Below, in pieces: positions 8,600 to 17,945 of a stretch of 48,554 nt of DNA. The notes under the pieces were generated by a model that searched no databases, had not been told where the DNA came from, and was given only the letters and a program-made list of their open reading frames with translations. The stretch comes from Coxiellaceae bacterium. Its GTDB lineage: Bacteria > Pseudomonadota > Gammaproteobacteria > Coxiellales > Coxiellaceae. Location: assembly GCA_029212925.1 (NCBI GenBank), contig JARGOB010000021.1:1-48554 (forward strand), given 5' to 3'. The stretch's first letter is position 1. The number at the start of each line of letters is the position of its first letter. The position numbers were made by a program, and so were the translations under genes.

Positions 8600-10045
8600 T
8601 TAGGTCGTAACGTACAGAGAGTAGTCGTGAGTGTTTAAGGGTATGTGATGATAGCCCGTAGGCGCCGTTTGGTGCTTATAGGTTAGGTAATATCGTGCAG
8701 CTGGATCACGTACTACATTAATGCGGCTATAGCGCCCAAAGTAACCGACCAGTACCCAGTAGGGATGAGTAATGCTGGGTGCTGCTGTTAAGCTATTGCC
8801 CTCACCAACGACGGCGCTAATGATTTTAATATCTGTAATCATGGCTTGATCGCGTTTAAGCTCGCCATGCTTGATCGCAAATAGCCACAGCGCGGCAGAC
8901 AGTGAGATAATACTGGCAATAAAAACAACACGAACCATCATTCGGTGACGATTGAGTTTCTGGCTGATGGTAAAAAATGCTGGTGTGACATATTGTACTA
9001 TGGCTAATGCAAAAAAAGGCATGGCGGGTAGTACATAGTTGGATGATTGGCGGTGTGCAAGCGCAATAGGTAATGAAGCCATTAATCCCAACAGCAAATA
9101 AAAAATAGCATCACGCTTAAGGGATAGCCGATTAAAGCCGGCTAATTTAATTTGACGGCAAATCAACAGAATTACCAATAGACCCATGGCTGGTAGTATT
9201 TTTTCAACAATTTTTTTAACGATTAATAAACGACCTAGCCCAACAGTATCAGGATTAATGCGGTTACCCACTGTGCTAGGCAATACCTGGCTACTGATAT
9301 AAGTTTTAATATTTAGCCATAACCCCGGATTTAATGTAAATACACAAAGGGCCATGGCAGCTAATGTGAGAACAACAACGATTGTTTCATATAGCGCGGT
9401 TTTGAAAGAGCGATCTTTGCGCGTGATGCTGCTAAGTAATGGGACGGTTAACGTAAAAAAAATAACGGGTCCATTGGCTAAGAAGCCAGCTAAAATAAAG
9501 CTAGCCGCTAGCATACATGCCAAATAGCGCCACTGCCCCATGCGCGCGGTATCAATTAAGCACGCGGTGGTTAGTAACCCAAAACACAGCACAGTGCTGT
9601 CGAGCATATTGGAATACAGGTTGCTGACCAATAGTGGATTTAGCATCAGCAACACGATCGGCACCCAATAATAAGCACGCATAGTGCGATCGCGAAAACT
9701 ACGTCGCCATAAATAAGCGGTGGCAAAAAAAGTAATCACAATTTCAGCTAAGCAAAACAGGCGCTCGGTATAGTAGTGATCACCAAAGGCTTTGAAAAAG
9801 AATGATTGCAGCCATAGGCCTAACGGCGGGTGCTCAAAGAAATGCGGGAATACGGCTGAAGTAAAATAAGGTGTCTTTAGTGAGCCAACGCCCATTGCCA
9901 TATTACGCGCAATTGTTGCATACGCAACGCCATCGGAAAACATGCCGCGTTGGAATAGCGGCAGTAATAGAAAACCAATCACTGCGCTCAGTAACAGTAG
10001 ATGCAGTGATAGTGTGAGTTGTTTGTTTGTGTTATCGGCCATCAA
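8600..10045 (-). CDS. GT-C fold glycosyltransferase, ArnT/PMT-like (GT83 type)
   Basis: A 481-residue multi-spanning membrane protein. The first extracytoplasmic loop contains [15 protein letters not shown] with Asp38. [11 protein letters not shown] around residues 70-80 is the usual acidic/His-Pro-Pro segment of the dolichyl-phosphate-mannose mannosyltransferase-like family. These enzymes move a sugar from a polyprenyl-phosphate donor to an acceptor outside the cytoplasm. Its start overlaps the preceding gene's end by 14 bases. In this operon the donor is probably the polyprenyl-phosphate pentose made by the upstream genes; that is inference. The acceptor (lipid A, O-antigen, pilin or other) is unknown. 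Confidence 0.85.
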   Translation of the reverse strand: MMADNTNKQLTLSLHLLLLSAVIGFLLLPLFQRGMFSDGVAYATIARNMAMGVGSLKTPYFTSAVFPHFFEHPPLGLWLQSFFFKAFGDHYYTERLFCLAEIVITFFATAYLWRRSFRDRTMRAYYWVPIVLLMLNPLLVSNLYSNMLDSTVLCFGLLTTACLIDTARMGQWRYLACMLAASFILAGFLANGPVIFFTLTVPLLSSITRKDRSFKTALYETIVVVLTLAAMALCVFTLNPGLWLNIKTYISSQVLPSTVGNRINPDTVGLGRLLIVKKIVEKILPAMGLLVILLICRQIKLAGFNRLSLKRDAIFYLLLGLMASLPIALAHRQSSNYVLPAMPFFALAIVQYVTPAFFTISQKLNRHRMMVRVVFIASIISLSAALWLFAIKHGELKRDQAMITDIKIISAVVGEGNSLTAAPSITHPYWVLVGYFGRYSRINVVRDPAARYYLTYKHQTAPTGYHHIPLNTHDYSLYVTT

Positions 10046-11714
10046 TGTGCGAGCTCAATTGTTGTTGAATGCCATAGCGAGAGTAAAGCCAAACAACCTG
10101 TTTAACCGCTTCATTATTGGAAGCAAAGCCATAAGCCGGGTAGGCGTCAGATTGTGTTATTTGCCAATACGGCAATGCAACAAACGCAATGCCAACCACT
10201 GCTTGTTGTTGATTGAGCAGCAATATGGCGTTTGATAGCGGCTGCTCATGGGGGGGTAATGCTAATTTGCCACCAACCAGATTGGCTGTTGTTAGGTCTG
10301 AATGGGCTGATGCTAAAGGTGGTGTAAAGGTGAGCTTGTCGACAGATTTTAACAGTACGCCGTGTTGTTGTATCCAGGAGGATGAGAGTTGTTGTTTGAA
10401 ATAATTAGGCTGAGGTGATTGCAGCGTAAAGGCAGGCGAATCTTTATATGCCATGAGACGATTTGCTATTGCTTTATTACCCGGAGGGTAGGTGCTGTTA
10501 TCTTGCGGTAAGAATATATTGTAGGGTAGTGCAATTCCTTGCGCGCTGTAATGGCGGTGTGAGTTATAGGCCGATACTAGCGCCAGAAACTCAGCTAATG
10601 AACCAATAATGAAAGCAATAAGTGTAATTTTTAAAATACGCTTGAATCGAGTAGATAAGCTCGGCCATTGCAGTTTGGCTAAGACGGCTATCGCTATATA
10701 CAGTAATTCTGTAATGCAGGCGTATCGTGTGCATAAACTTTGACCGATATTGAATGCGATACGTGTTAATGCAGCAACAAGTGCGTTACCAATAGTAAAT
10801 AAGCCGAGCACAAGCCAAGGATAATAAACGTAACGTTGGTCGGGTGGTGACTTTCTAAAAACATGTAGCGTTAAGGTAGAAAAAAGCGTTAAAGCGGTAA
10901 CACCAAACAACAGCGGTATAGCATGCGGTGTTAAAAAACCAATGGGATTGCCGAGGAAGGCAAAGAAATATAAGCTTGAGCGAATCGGTTGATTTAAAAT
11001 TAGACCTTGCGAATTATTGCCATGGGTGTACGTAGCAATCGATATGACCGCAAGCAAGCTGAATACTAATATTTTGCTAGCTGGGGTGCGATAAGCCAAT
11101 AACAGCAGAATACTCAGTGGCCATACAATGAGGCCATTGGCAGAGCTAAGCGTAGCAAAGCAGGTGAGTGAGGCGATAATAAGCAGCCGTAACCAGCCCA
11201 TATTTTGGCGAATAGCAAATAGCACTAACAGCGTAAAAAATAAGGTTAATGGGAATTGGGTGATAAATTCCCAGCTCCAGATATCGATATTGTTTGCAGG
11301 AAAAATCATTAGAGCCAGTAAGGCATAAAATGCGATATGAGATTGATTCGAGTTGGTGGTTAAAGCGTTGGTTGAGCGCTTAAAGAATTGAACGATTAAA
11401 GCGTAGTTGGCAACAAATAAGGCATAGCTGATCAGCTGCATAAAGGCTGATGATTGCGGGAAGAATTGAGTATTAATAAAAAACAATAAGCGAGTTAGAA
11501 TTAATCGATGCTCGTTATGTGGTCGCCACCAATCCTGCCATTGTGCGTTGTGCTGTAGTTGCTTAAGGTATAGGGCAATCGTATCATCCCAGCTATCGCC
11601 AAATGGCAAATGATAGTGCCAAAACGCAATCATCATTAGCGGTAATATAGCTGCAACAAGCAGTATCACTAACCAGCAAAGTTTTTGACTAATGGTCTGT
11701 ATCGTTTTGTTCAT
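10032..11714 (-). CDS. Polytopic membrane protein, probable GT-C glycosyltransferase
   Basis: A 560-residue protein with about ten or more membrane helices and a C-terminal extracytoplasmic part (from about residue 400). The first loop has FGDSWDD (38-44) followed by RPHNEHR (64-70). A pair of acidic residues in the first loop is the usual catalytic mark of GT-C enzymes, and the HNEHR motif recurs in unnamed bacterial GT-C-like proteins. It overlaps the SDR gene by 4 bases at its start and the GT83-type gene at its end. It may be the enzyme that transfers, or polymerises, the lipid-linked arabinose made by this operon. The specific assignment is inference. Confidence 0.6.
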   Translation of the reverse strand: MNKTIQTISQKLCWLVILLVAAILPLMMIAFWHYHLPFGDSWDDTIALYLKQLQHNAQWQDWWRPHNEHRLILTRLLFFINTQFFPQSSAFMQLISYALFVANYALIVQFFKRSTNALTTNSNQSHIAFYALLALMIFPANNIDIWSWEFITQFPLTLFFTLLVLFAIRQNMGWLRLLIIASLTCFATLSSANGLIVWPLSILLLLAYRTPASKILVFSLLAVISIATYTHGNNSQGLILNQPIRSSLYFFAFLGNPIGFLTPHAIPLLFGVTALTLFSTLTLHVFRKSPPDQRYVYYPWLVLGLFTIGNALVAALTRIAFNIGQSLCTRYACITELLYIAIAVLAKLQWPSLSTRFKRILKITLIAFIIGSLAEFLALVSAYNSHRHYSAQGIALPYNIFLPQDNSTYPPGNKAIANRLMAYKDSPAFTLQSPQPNYFKQQLSSSWIQQHGVLLKSVDKLTFTPPLASAHSDLTTANLVGGKLALPPHEQPLSNAILLLNQQQAVVGIAFVALPYWQITQSDAYPAYGFASNNEAVKQVVWLYSRYGIQQQLSSHIDGR

Positions 11715-12451
11715 AACGCCAATCGTTTCATCAGGTTTTCAGGGATGCATTTGATGATCATCATAATGTAGCGCCAAAATCCGGGTACATAAACAATCGT
11801 TTTTTTATTTTGCATGGCTTGGATAACGTGCTTAGCCACATCTTCGGGTTGCGCCCACAAAAAGCCTTTTTTAAACGCTTTGGTCATTGGGGTGTCAACA
11901 AAGCCAGGCTTGACGGTTAGGACGGAAATGCCTTTTTTAAATAATCGGCTGCGTAAGCCCGCACTAAAGGCACTGATAGCGGCTTTGGTGGCGCCATATA
12001 AATAGTTGCTTTGTCTGCCACGATCACCAGCACATGAAGAGAATACCACCAGGTGCCCTGCCCCTTGTTGTTCTAGGTACTGACCAAACACCGTCATCAA
12101 GCCAATATAACTGGTGGCATTGACTTGGAATTCTTGTAACGTAGCCGTAAGGTTCTGTTGGCAATCATCTTGGTTGGGTAATGTGCCGTGAGCGATGATC
12201 ACGTTATCGATGTGCCCCAATGATGCAGTAGCTTGGGTTAAGCAGTCTTGATACAGCTCATTTGAGTTGGCATCAAACGTAAAGGTTTCACACGTTTGTT
12301 GGCTACGTACCGCTACATCATCGGCCAATGTTTGCATATGGGTTGTATTGCGTGCCACCAAAAATAATTGATGTCCCGCTGAGGCCAGTTGTTTAGCCAT
12401 GGCTTGTGCAATGGCTGAGGTTGCACCAATAATAATTGTTTTATTGCTCAT
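11711..12451 (-). CDS. Short-chain dehydrogenase, DprE2-like
   Basis: A 246-residue SDR starting at MSNKTIIIGATSAIA. The nucleotide-binding loop is GATSAIA, the catalytic Ser lies in VFSSCAGDRG, and the YxxxK motif is YGATK. The C-terminus ends in a hydrophobic segment (FWRYIMMII). Paired with the DprE1-like oxidase directly upstream (4-base overlap, ATGA), it fits DprE2. DprE2 reduces the 2'-keto intermediate of decaprenylphosphoryl ribose to the arabinose form. A longer reading from 12487 would overlap the upstream gene by 40 bases and is less likely. The polyprenol length is not known here. Confidence 0.82.
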   Translation of the reverse strand: MSNKTIIIGATSAIAQAMAKQLASAGHQLFLVARNTTHMQTLADDVAVRSQQTCETFTFDANSNELYQDCLTQATASLGHIDNVIIAHGTLPNQDDCQQNLTATLQEFQVNATSYIGLMTVFGQYLEQQGAGHLVVFSSCAGDRGRQSNYLYGATKAAISAFSAGLRSRLFKKGISVLTVKPGFVDTPMTKAFKKGFLWAQPEDVAKHVIQAMQNKKTIVYVPGFWRYIMMIIKCIPENLMKRLAL

Positions 12452-13749
12452 GTTGACTCCATCGTTCGACGCCAAAAATCCGAACAAAATCCCGGATCTT
12501 TGTATTGTTTAAATTGTTCAAGGGCGTGTTGGTAATAATGATTAAAGTGCTTGGGTTGCATGCGCGCATCTTTAGCAGCATAAACGCGGCCATTGGCTTG
12601 CATGACAATGTCATCCAGTTGGTTTAATAGCGCAAAGGTTTTTGAACCACGCTGCGGAAAATCCAATGCCAATGTCACTCCCGGCATCGGGAATGACAGC
12701 ATTCCGGGAGAGGCTTGATCACCGAAAATTTTCAATACGGATAAAAAAGACCCTTGTTTAGATTGCGTGATGGTTTTTAACAGCTCAGTAATGGTAGCTA
12801 AGCCATCCGACAATGGCACCACGCATTGGTATTGTAGAAAGCCACGTTTGCCATAGATGCGATTCCAGTGTTGTATGCTATCCAACGGAAAAAAATAAGG
12901 TTGATAGTGCTGGATTTGTCGACCGCTGTTTTTTACACCTTGTGTAAAGTAGCGATGATTGAATAATCGTACCGTTAATGGGTTTAAGGCAAAACTAGGC
13001 AAAAAGCACGGCACACTGCGCGCTTTCGTGCGGTAGGGTTTGGTGTAGGGCTGCTGGGTATAATTGGCTCGCATAAATAGACCGCGGCCCAATTGTTTAT
13101 CGCTCGCTTGGCAGTCCAGCCAAGCCACGGTGTATTCAAAATCATTTTCAGCTTGTTGCGACAGTGTAAAAAATTCTTCGAGGCTGTGGTATGCCTGGGT
13201 ATCAACGGTTAAATATTGACTGGCTTGAGGGATGAGCTGGATGTCGGCAGTCAAAATGAGCCCGGTTAACCCCAGGCCACCAATCGTTGCTTTATATAGG
13301 CCGCTGTTTTCGGTTGCGGAACATTGGTGTAGGTTTCCATCAGAACGAAATAACTCAATGCGTTTTACATGGCGCCCAAACGTACCGCGTACGTGGTGAT
13401 TTTTACCGTGAACATCGTTAGCTATTGCACCGCCAACGGTAATATATTGTGTGCCAGGCACTACGGGCAGAGTCCATCCTCGTGGTACTGCAAACGCTAA
13501 TATATCGGCAAGTAGCGTACCGGCTTCACAACGCAACATACCACTGTCTGCATCGAAGGCAATAAAGCGGTTAAGCGCTTTGGTTTGCAATAGGATGCCG
13601 TCTTTATTCAAACATTGATCACCGTAACTGCGTCCATTGCCATAGGCCAACACGGGTAATTGATCAAACACATCCAATTGATCACGCCACAAAACAGCTG
13701 TTGCTTGTTTGTGTTGCGGTGTTGGATAATTTCCCCAGCTATTGGTCAT
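12448..13749 (-). CDS. FAD-binding oxidase, DprE1-like (polyprenylphosphoryl-ribose 2'-oxidase)
   Basis: A 433-residue protein of the vanillyl-alcohol-oxidase/FAD_binding_4 type. The N-terminal FAD region includes YGNGRSYGD and VPGTQYITVGGAIANDVHGKNHH. The C-terminal AAKDAR (Lys393) matches the LAKDSR segment that holds the catalytic lysine of mycobacterial DprE1. The position of the benzothiazinone-binding Cys of the mycobacterial enzyme is Ala here (TLALDFP). DprE1 oxidises the ribose 2'-OH of the lipid-linked sugar and DprE2 reduces it with inverted stereochemistry. The two genes overlap by 4 bases. DprE1-like proteins outside Actinobacteria are known, for example near Pseudomonas pilin arabinosylation genes. 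Confidence 0.88.
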   Translation of the reverse strand: MTNSWGNYPTPQHKQATAVLWRDQLDVFDQLPVLAYGNGRSYGDQCLNKDGILLQTKALNRFIAFDADSGMLRCEAGTLLADILAFAVPRGWTLPVVPGTQYITVGGAIANDVHGKNHHVRGTFGRHVKRIELFRSDGNLHQCSATENSGLYKATIGGLGLTGLILTADIQLIPQASQYLTVDTQAYHSLEEFFTLSQQAENDFEYTVAWLDCQASDKQLGRGLFMRANYTQQPYTKPYRTKARSVPCFLPSFALNPLTVRLFNHRYFTQGVKNSGRQIQHYQPYFFPLDSIQHWNRIYGKRGFLQYQCVVPLSDGLATITELLKTITQSKQGSFLSVLKIFGDQASPGMLSFPMPGVTLALDFPQRGSKTFALLNQLDDIVMQANGRVYAAKDARMQPKHFNHYYQHALEQFKQYKDPGFCSDFWRRTMEST

Positions 13750-13757
13750 GGTTTTAT

Positions 13758-14171
13758 TTACCTAAATGTAATGTATTTGTGGCCCAAGTAACTAAAAAAT
13801 ACGGGCGCACAAATTCCAATAAAGTGTGCAACCTCTTCACGTAAAAAGCGATCAACGATAAAGGCTAACCCATAATTAAATAGTGCTAACGACACCGCCA
13901 GTGTAACGCCTATGGCGAAAACATTAACCAATACAAAATAAAACACTTCATGATGCGTTTTATTTTTTTTCGATTCAAACACAAACTGGCGGCACAGCAA
14001 ATAGGCGGTGATAATACCGACGATATAGGCAGCAACAATCGACCAGGCATAGGGCATAAATATGCCAAACAGTATGCGTGAACCAAAGTTCATCGCGGCT
14101 GCAAAGGTATTTGACACCAAGAACAACATAAAGTTCTTATTAATAAACTGTTGTTTAAACGCAGTCTTCAT
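13758..14171 (-). CDS. GtrA-family membrane protein
   Basis: A 137-residue protein with four predicted membrane helices and the family's C-terminal FFSYLGHKYITFR ending. GtrA-like proteins are proposed to flip polyprenyl-phosphate sugars across the inner membrane. Its position between the lipid-sugar epimerase genes and the FAD oxidoreductase fits a flippase for polyprenyl-phosphoryl arabinose. It overlaps the preceding gene's end by 17 bases and ends 8 bases before DprE1. Confidence 0.85.
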   Translation of the reverse strand: MKTAFKQQFINKNFMLFLVSNTFAAAMNFGSRILFGIFMPYAWSIVAAYIVGIITAYLLCRQFVFESKKNKTHHEVFYFVLVNVFAIGVTLAVSLALFNYGLAFIVDRFLREEVAHFIGICAPVFFSYLGHKYITFR

Positions 14172-15480
14172 GTACCAAGCTCGCTAATGTTGAACCGACC
14201 TGAACACTTTCAGAAATGCTGCGATCTTCAGGGTAATAATATGCGGTGTCTGCCATATAGAATCCCTCGATTTCTGAGCGCATCGGCGGCAGTTTGTCAT
14301 AAAAGTTAGGGCCGCAGACGGTTTGTGAAAACGCATAACGTGTTACCTTGGTGGCGATGACATCGTCAGCATTAAATTGATCAGAAATCATTTTTAAATA
14401 CTGGGTGGCTTCATCAACAAACTGTTGATCACTCCAGCCATATTTAGGGTGAGTACTGGGCATGTAATAAGGCACATACAGGATTTTTTCTTTTTGGTCT
14501 TGCAGTCCGGGATTTAAATTACTGTATTCAATGACGCCAGGTATTTCAATGCGCTCATCATTGATATTGACCCAAAAATGCTTAGTCAGTGGTTTCTTTA
14601 GTTTAAATAACACACACGCCACGCCAACATTCGCAATGGCATCGATTTGATCTCGAGTTTTTTGCGAAAGACCGGGGGTGAGCTTGCTGGTGTAGGGCAA
14701 AGGGATGGTTGAAACTACTGAATCAAAAGGCAATACTTCATCTTTGACGCGAACACCTATAGTTTTGCCATGTTCACTAACCACTTCACGCACGTCGGCA
14801 TTTAATTGAATCTTGCCTCCGAATTCATGAATGCGTTTTTCCATAACGTCTAGCAGTATATCCGACCCGCCCTCTAAATAGCCGAGTTCTTCTTGAAATA
14901 AACTGCGACGCGATAGGCCTACTCGCTTAATGCGTGTGCCTAACCAAGCAGCAGACAAGTCATTTTTATGCTCATAAAATTTGTAATGAAATAATTTATG
15001 CCATAATGCATCATAGCCTTTCTTGCCTAACCATTTCTTTAACCAAGTGGTCACGTCGATTTTATCTAATTTTCGCCAGTCCTTGATGCGGCAAGTTGTC
15101 CAGGCCAACAACCCATAACGTAATTTAGTTATAAAGCCTAATTTAGGAAAGGTTAATAAGCTGACAGGATTTCCCCAGTTATACAATTTGCCATCGTAAT
15201 ATAAGCCCATGCTGGTATCGCGCCACTTGAGTTTATGTTGCAATTTAAAGTCGGCTAATAAGTCAAACATCGGTTGGTCAGGTTTGCAAATAAAGTGATA
15301 AAAGCGTTCTATCTTTGTGCCATCAAAATCAAATGAGGCTGACATGCCACCGATACGGTCATCACGCTCAAATAACGTTACATCGTAACCCTTTTTTAAT
15401 AGGTCATAGGTGGTCATTAACCCCATCGGGCCGGCACCAATAACAGCGACTTTCTTTTTGTTGGTTGTATCTTTGTTCAT
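14155..15480 (-). CDS. NAD(P)/FAD-dependent amine-oxidase-like oxidoreductase
   Basis: A 441-residue flavoprotein. The dinucleotide-binding motif VAVIGAGPMGLMTTYDLL is followed by an acidic strand end and DRIGGMSASF, as in protoporphyrinogen-oxidase-like and UDP-galactopyranose-mutase-like enzymes. The HFIC and TRIKRVGLSRRSLFQEELGY segments are shared with polysaccharide-cluster members of this group. The substrate is not known. In this operon a role in processing a lipid-linked or nucleotide sugar is likely but inferred. It starts 2 bases after the epimerase gene's stop. Confidence 0.75.
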   Translation of the reverse strand: MNKDTTNKKKVAVIGAGPMGLMTTYDLLKKGYDVTLFERDDRIGGMSASFDFDGTKIERFYHFICKPDQPMFDLLADFKLQHKLKWRDTSMGLYYDGKLYNWGNPVSLLTFPKLGFITKLRYGLLAWTTCRIKDWRKLDKIDVTTWLKKWLGKKGYDALWHKLFHYKFYEHKNDLSAAWLGTRIKRVGLSRRSLFQEELGYLEGGSDILLDVMEKRIHEFGGKIQLNADVREVVSEHGKTIGVRVKDEVLPFDSVVSTIPLPYTSKLTPGLSQKTRDQIDAIANVGVACVLFKLKKPLTKHFWVNINDERIEIPGVIEYSNLNPGLQDQKEKILYVPYYMPSTHPKYGWSDQQFVDEATQYLKMISDQFNADDVIATKVTRYAFSQTVCGPNFYDKLPPMRSEIEGFYMADTAYYYPEDRSISESVQVGSTLASLVHEDCV

Positions 15481-15482
15481 AT

Positions 15483-16424
15483 TTATCTCTCGATGACGAT
15501 ATCGCAGTAGCGTTGATCACTGAACGTACTGTCAAATGCTTGTTGTAGTGGCGTTGGTGTGACGTTAAATATAGTGGCAAAGTCACACCCCTTAAAATAA
15601 TCGCCTGCTGTTAGAGCTGTTAGTTGATCAGCAGTAAAGGGTGGCTTATTACTGAATAGTGCATACAGTTTAAGTAGCGCATAAAAAATAGGGTATGGTA
15701 GCTTAACCACCTTGGTTGATAATTTTTTGGCGGATTTGATTTTGCGAATCATATCGATATAGTCGATTTCTTCCTGGCCAACAATATCATAAATCTCACC
15801 GGTGGGTTGCTGTTGCATGGCAGCGATAATTACCTTGCAGAAATCACGGCTGAATAGCGGTTGACGTAAAAATTTACCATTGCCTGGAATCGGAAACACC
15901 GGTGTTTTTGCCATAAAACGTGATAACCAACCCAAGTGTTTAGGGTCAAACCAACCAAACATCAAGGTAGGTCTTAGTATGCAACAGGCGATGCCACTGT
16001 CGATCACCATTTGTTCTTGTTGCTTTTTGGTGTTGGTGTAATGGTCATCGGCTACGGAATTAACTACGGATGAACTGATATGAACTGTAAAAGGTATGTT
16101 GTGTTGTTTGATCGCTTGCAGCACGTGTTTAGTAGCGGTGATATTATTTTTAATAAACACATCCGACTGCAGTCCGGTAATTTGTGCATGCAATACTAAA
16201 GCGCGCTGTGCATCAGCAAAACAATCTATCCACTGCCCTGCTTGGCTTAAATCAGCTAGCTGCGTTGTGATGCCAGGGTTTAGTTTAGCTAGCGTGGCTA
16301 AATTTTCCGGGTGCTTATCCAGCGCAACAATATGGCTATAACCCATTTCACGCAGCAATAATATTAAGTTTTGGCCAACCAAACCTGCGGCACCAGTAAT
16401 CACTATTTTATCGGAGAATTCCAT
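15483..16424 (-). CDS. NAD-dependent epimerase/dehydratase family protein
   Basis: A 313-residue extended SDR. The start is taken at MEFSDKIVITGAAGLVG because a GAGGT Shine-Dalgarno sequence sits 5-6 bases upstream and the Rossmann loop GAAGLVG then falls at the usual place. Reading from 16508 would overlap the preceding gene by 74 bases. A catalytic Ser-Ser and a YTNTKK segment (YxxxK) are visible. The substrate is unknown. The context, 10 bases after the UbiA-HAD gene, suggests a sugar or lipid-linked sugar substrate. Confidence 0.8.
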   Translation of the reverse strand: MEFSDKIVITGAAGLVGQNLILLLREMGYSHIVALDKHPENLATLAKLNPGITTQLADLSQAGQWIDCFADAQRALVLHAQITGLQSDVFIKNNITATKHVLQAIKQHNIPFTVHISSSVVNSVADDHYTNTKKQQEQMVIDSGIACCILRPTLMFGWFDPKHLGWLSRFMAKTPVFPIPGNGKFLRQPLFSRDFCKVIIAAMQQQPTGEIYDIVGQEEIDYIDMIRKIKSAKKLSTKVVKLPYPIFYALLKLYALFSNKPPFTADQLTALTAGDYFKGCDFATIFNVTPTPLQQAFDSTFSDQRYCDIVIER

Positions 16425-16434
16425 TGAGACCTCG

Positions 16435-17865
16435 TTAAAGCGTTGCGCTGTAAATAATGGCTGCAATAATCGCGACCACAAAATAAGTGACACGATCTTT
16501 GATAGCAAACACCACTGGGTCGGAATGCATATTGCCTTCGGTGGTAATTATCCAAGCACGTGAAATCCAGTACAGTAGCAATGGGCAAATCAAATAAAGC
16601 AATTCGTTCAATTGGTATAGTGCCATTGAGCGCGCTGATTGAATGTATAAGGCAAATACCAGAACAGAGATATAGCCGCTACACATGCCCATGATTTTTA
16701 TTTCGCTGCTATGATCACTGTGGTAAGCACGTCCTGGTAGCTGTGTTTTAGTTTGTTGATCAAATGCTGCTAATTCGGAGTAACGTTTGATAAACGCCAA
16801 GCTAGTAAAAAAGAAAAACGAAAACAATAGCAACCAATCGGAGTAGCCGATGGCGCCGAGTATCGCCATGCCGGCAAATATGCGCAATGTATAGAGCAAA
16901 GCAAGCGTGAATACATCGATCAGCAATAAGCGCTTTAGTTTGAATGAATAAGCGAGTGTGCATGCATAATAAAACAATAACACACCGATAAACGCCATCG
17001 GTAATAACCATACGGCTAAACTAAATCCAATAATAAAGCATAGCGGTGAGCCAATCAGGCCAACGCTGAGTGAGAGCTGACCACTGGCAAAAGGCCGTCG
17101 ATTTTTTTTATGGTGTTGTCGATCTGATGACAGGTCAATCAGATCATTTAATAAGTAAGCGCTAGAGGCGAGTAAGCTGAAACTGATAAAACCCAGTACC
17201 ACTAATGACAGTAAGTGTAAATCAGTCAGAAAATGACCCAGTAAAAATGGCAAAAACAATAAAACATTTTTCGCGTATTGGTGTGGTCGCGCGGCTTTAA
17301 TAAATTGTCGTAAGTTGTTAGCACCTGACGTAAAGGTTTTAGTAACTTCTGATACTTGTTTGGCTTTATTGATAAACGCTGTTTTATTATGTACTACCAC
17401 GGATTGTTTGGCATGTTTAAAGATACTGATGTCGCACTTGCTATTGCCAACGTATACATATTCGCCTTTGCCGAATTGTTGATCCAGGAAGTCTCGTTTG
17501 TAATGCCCCTTTAGGTTGCGCTTGCCATCACTAGCGTGAGCAGCATCAAACATTGGTAATTTTTCAATAACGAAATGAGCGATACGTTGATCTGCGGCGG
17601 TGACTAAATACAGCGCATGCCCTTGTTGCTTTTTGAGAGTAAGCCATTCCACTAAAGGCTGGTTAAAAGGTAAATGAAAATCAGCAAAATTAGTTTTTTC
17701 AGCAATGCGTTGTTTGCAATATGACTTTCCTTTAAACAGTAACCAAAAGACAGCTAAAAAGGCCGTTAGCGGATTGTGCTTTAACGCATTAACAAACGTT
17801 TCAAACAACGTATCGGTATAAGTAAGTGACCCATCAAGGTCAACGCATATGGGTGTTTTATTCAT
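16435..17865 (-). CDS. HAD hydrolase fused to UbiA prenyltransferase (DPPR synthase-like)
   Basis: A 476-residue fusion. Residues 1 to about 190 are a HAD phosphatase with the DLDGSLT motif (Asp9, Asp11) and a later YVGNSKCD segment. Residues about 195-476 are a UbiA-type membrane prenyltransferase with the first aspartate motif NDLIDLSSDRQHHKKNRRP and the RPFASGQLS continuation. This resembles mycobacterial Rv3806c, which joins phosphoribosyl pyrophosphate to decaprenyl phosphate. The HAD part would remove the 5-phosphate, giving the polyprenylphosphoryl ribose used by DprE1. It is the first gene of the minus-strand operon. No Shine-Dalgarno sequence is present and a TATAAT box lies only 9 bases before the ATG. 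Confidence 0.85.
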   Translation of the reverse strand: MNKTPICVDLDGSLTYTDTLFETFVNALKHNPLTAFLAVFWLLFKGKSYCKQRIAEKTNFADFHLPFNQPLVEWLTLKKQQGHALYLVTAADQRIAHFVIEKLPMFDAAHASDGKRNLKGHYKRDFLDQQFGKGEYVYVGNSKCDISIFKHAKQSVVVHNKTAFINKAKQVSEVTKTFTSGANNLRQFIKAARPHQYAKNVLLFLPFLLGHFLTDLHLLSLVVLGFISFSLLASSAYLLNDLIDLSSDRQHHKKNRRPFASGQLSLSVGLIGSPLCFIIGFSLAVWLLPMAFIGVLLFYYACTLAYSFKLKRLLLIDVFTLALLYTLRIFAGMAILGAIGYSDWLLLFSFFFFTSLAFIKRYSELAAFDQQTKTQLPGRAYHSDHSSEIKIMGMCSGYISVLVFALYIQSARSMALYQLNELLYLICPLLLYWISRAWIITTEGNMHSDPVVFAIKDRVTYFVVAIIAAIIYSATL

Positions 17866-17873
17866 GTTGCGGG

Positions 17874-17879
17874 ATTATA
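17874..17879 (-). promoter_or_regulatory. Possible -10 box of the sugar-lipid operon
   Basis: On the minus strand a perfect TATAAT is followed by 8 bases and the ATG at 17865. Transcription would start within a few bases of the start codon, giving a leaderless or near-leaderless mRNA, in line with the missing Shine-Dalgarno sequence. A good -35 box is not evident at 16-18 bases upstream. Confidence 0.4.
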
Positions 17880-17945
17880 CTCCATTGATTGACCGTACGA
17901 TAGGGGCTTGCTACCATCGGAGCTTGCCTTGATTTAAGGGATAGC

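Noticed and set aside
8550..8600. Possible SAM or SAH riboswitch before metK
   Set aside because: The gap is about 50 bases and no SAM-I, SAM-II or SAH riboswitch core could be drawn; only a short near-palindrome is present.
12670..12711. Palindromic-looking segment in the DprE1-like gene (CCCGGCATCGGGAATGACA)
   Set aside because: It resembles the dispersed repeat, but it encodes the PMPGVTLALDFP region that the enzyme family has anyway, so it is normal coding sequence.
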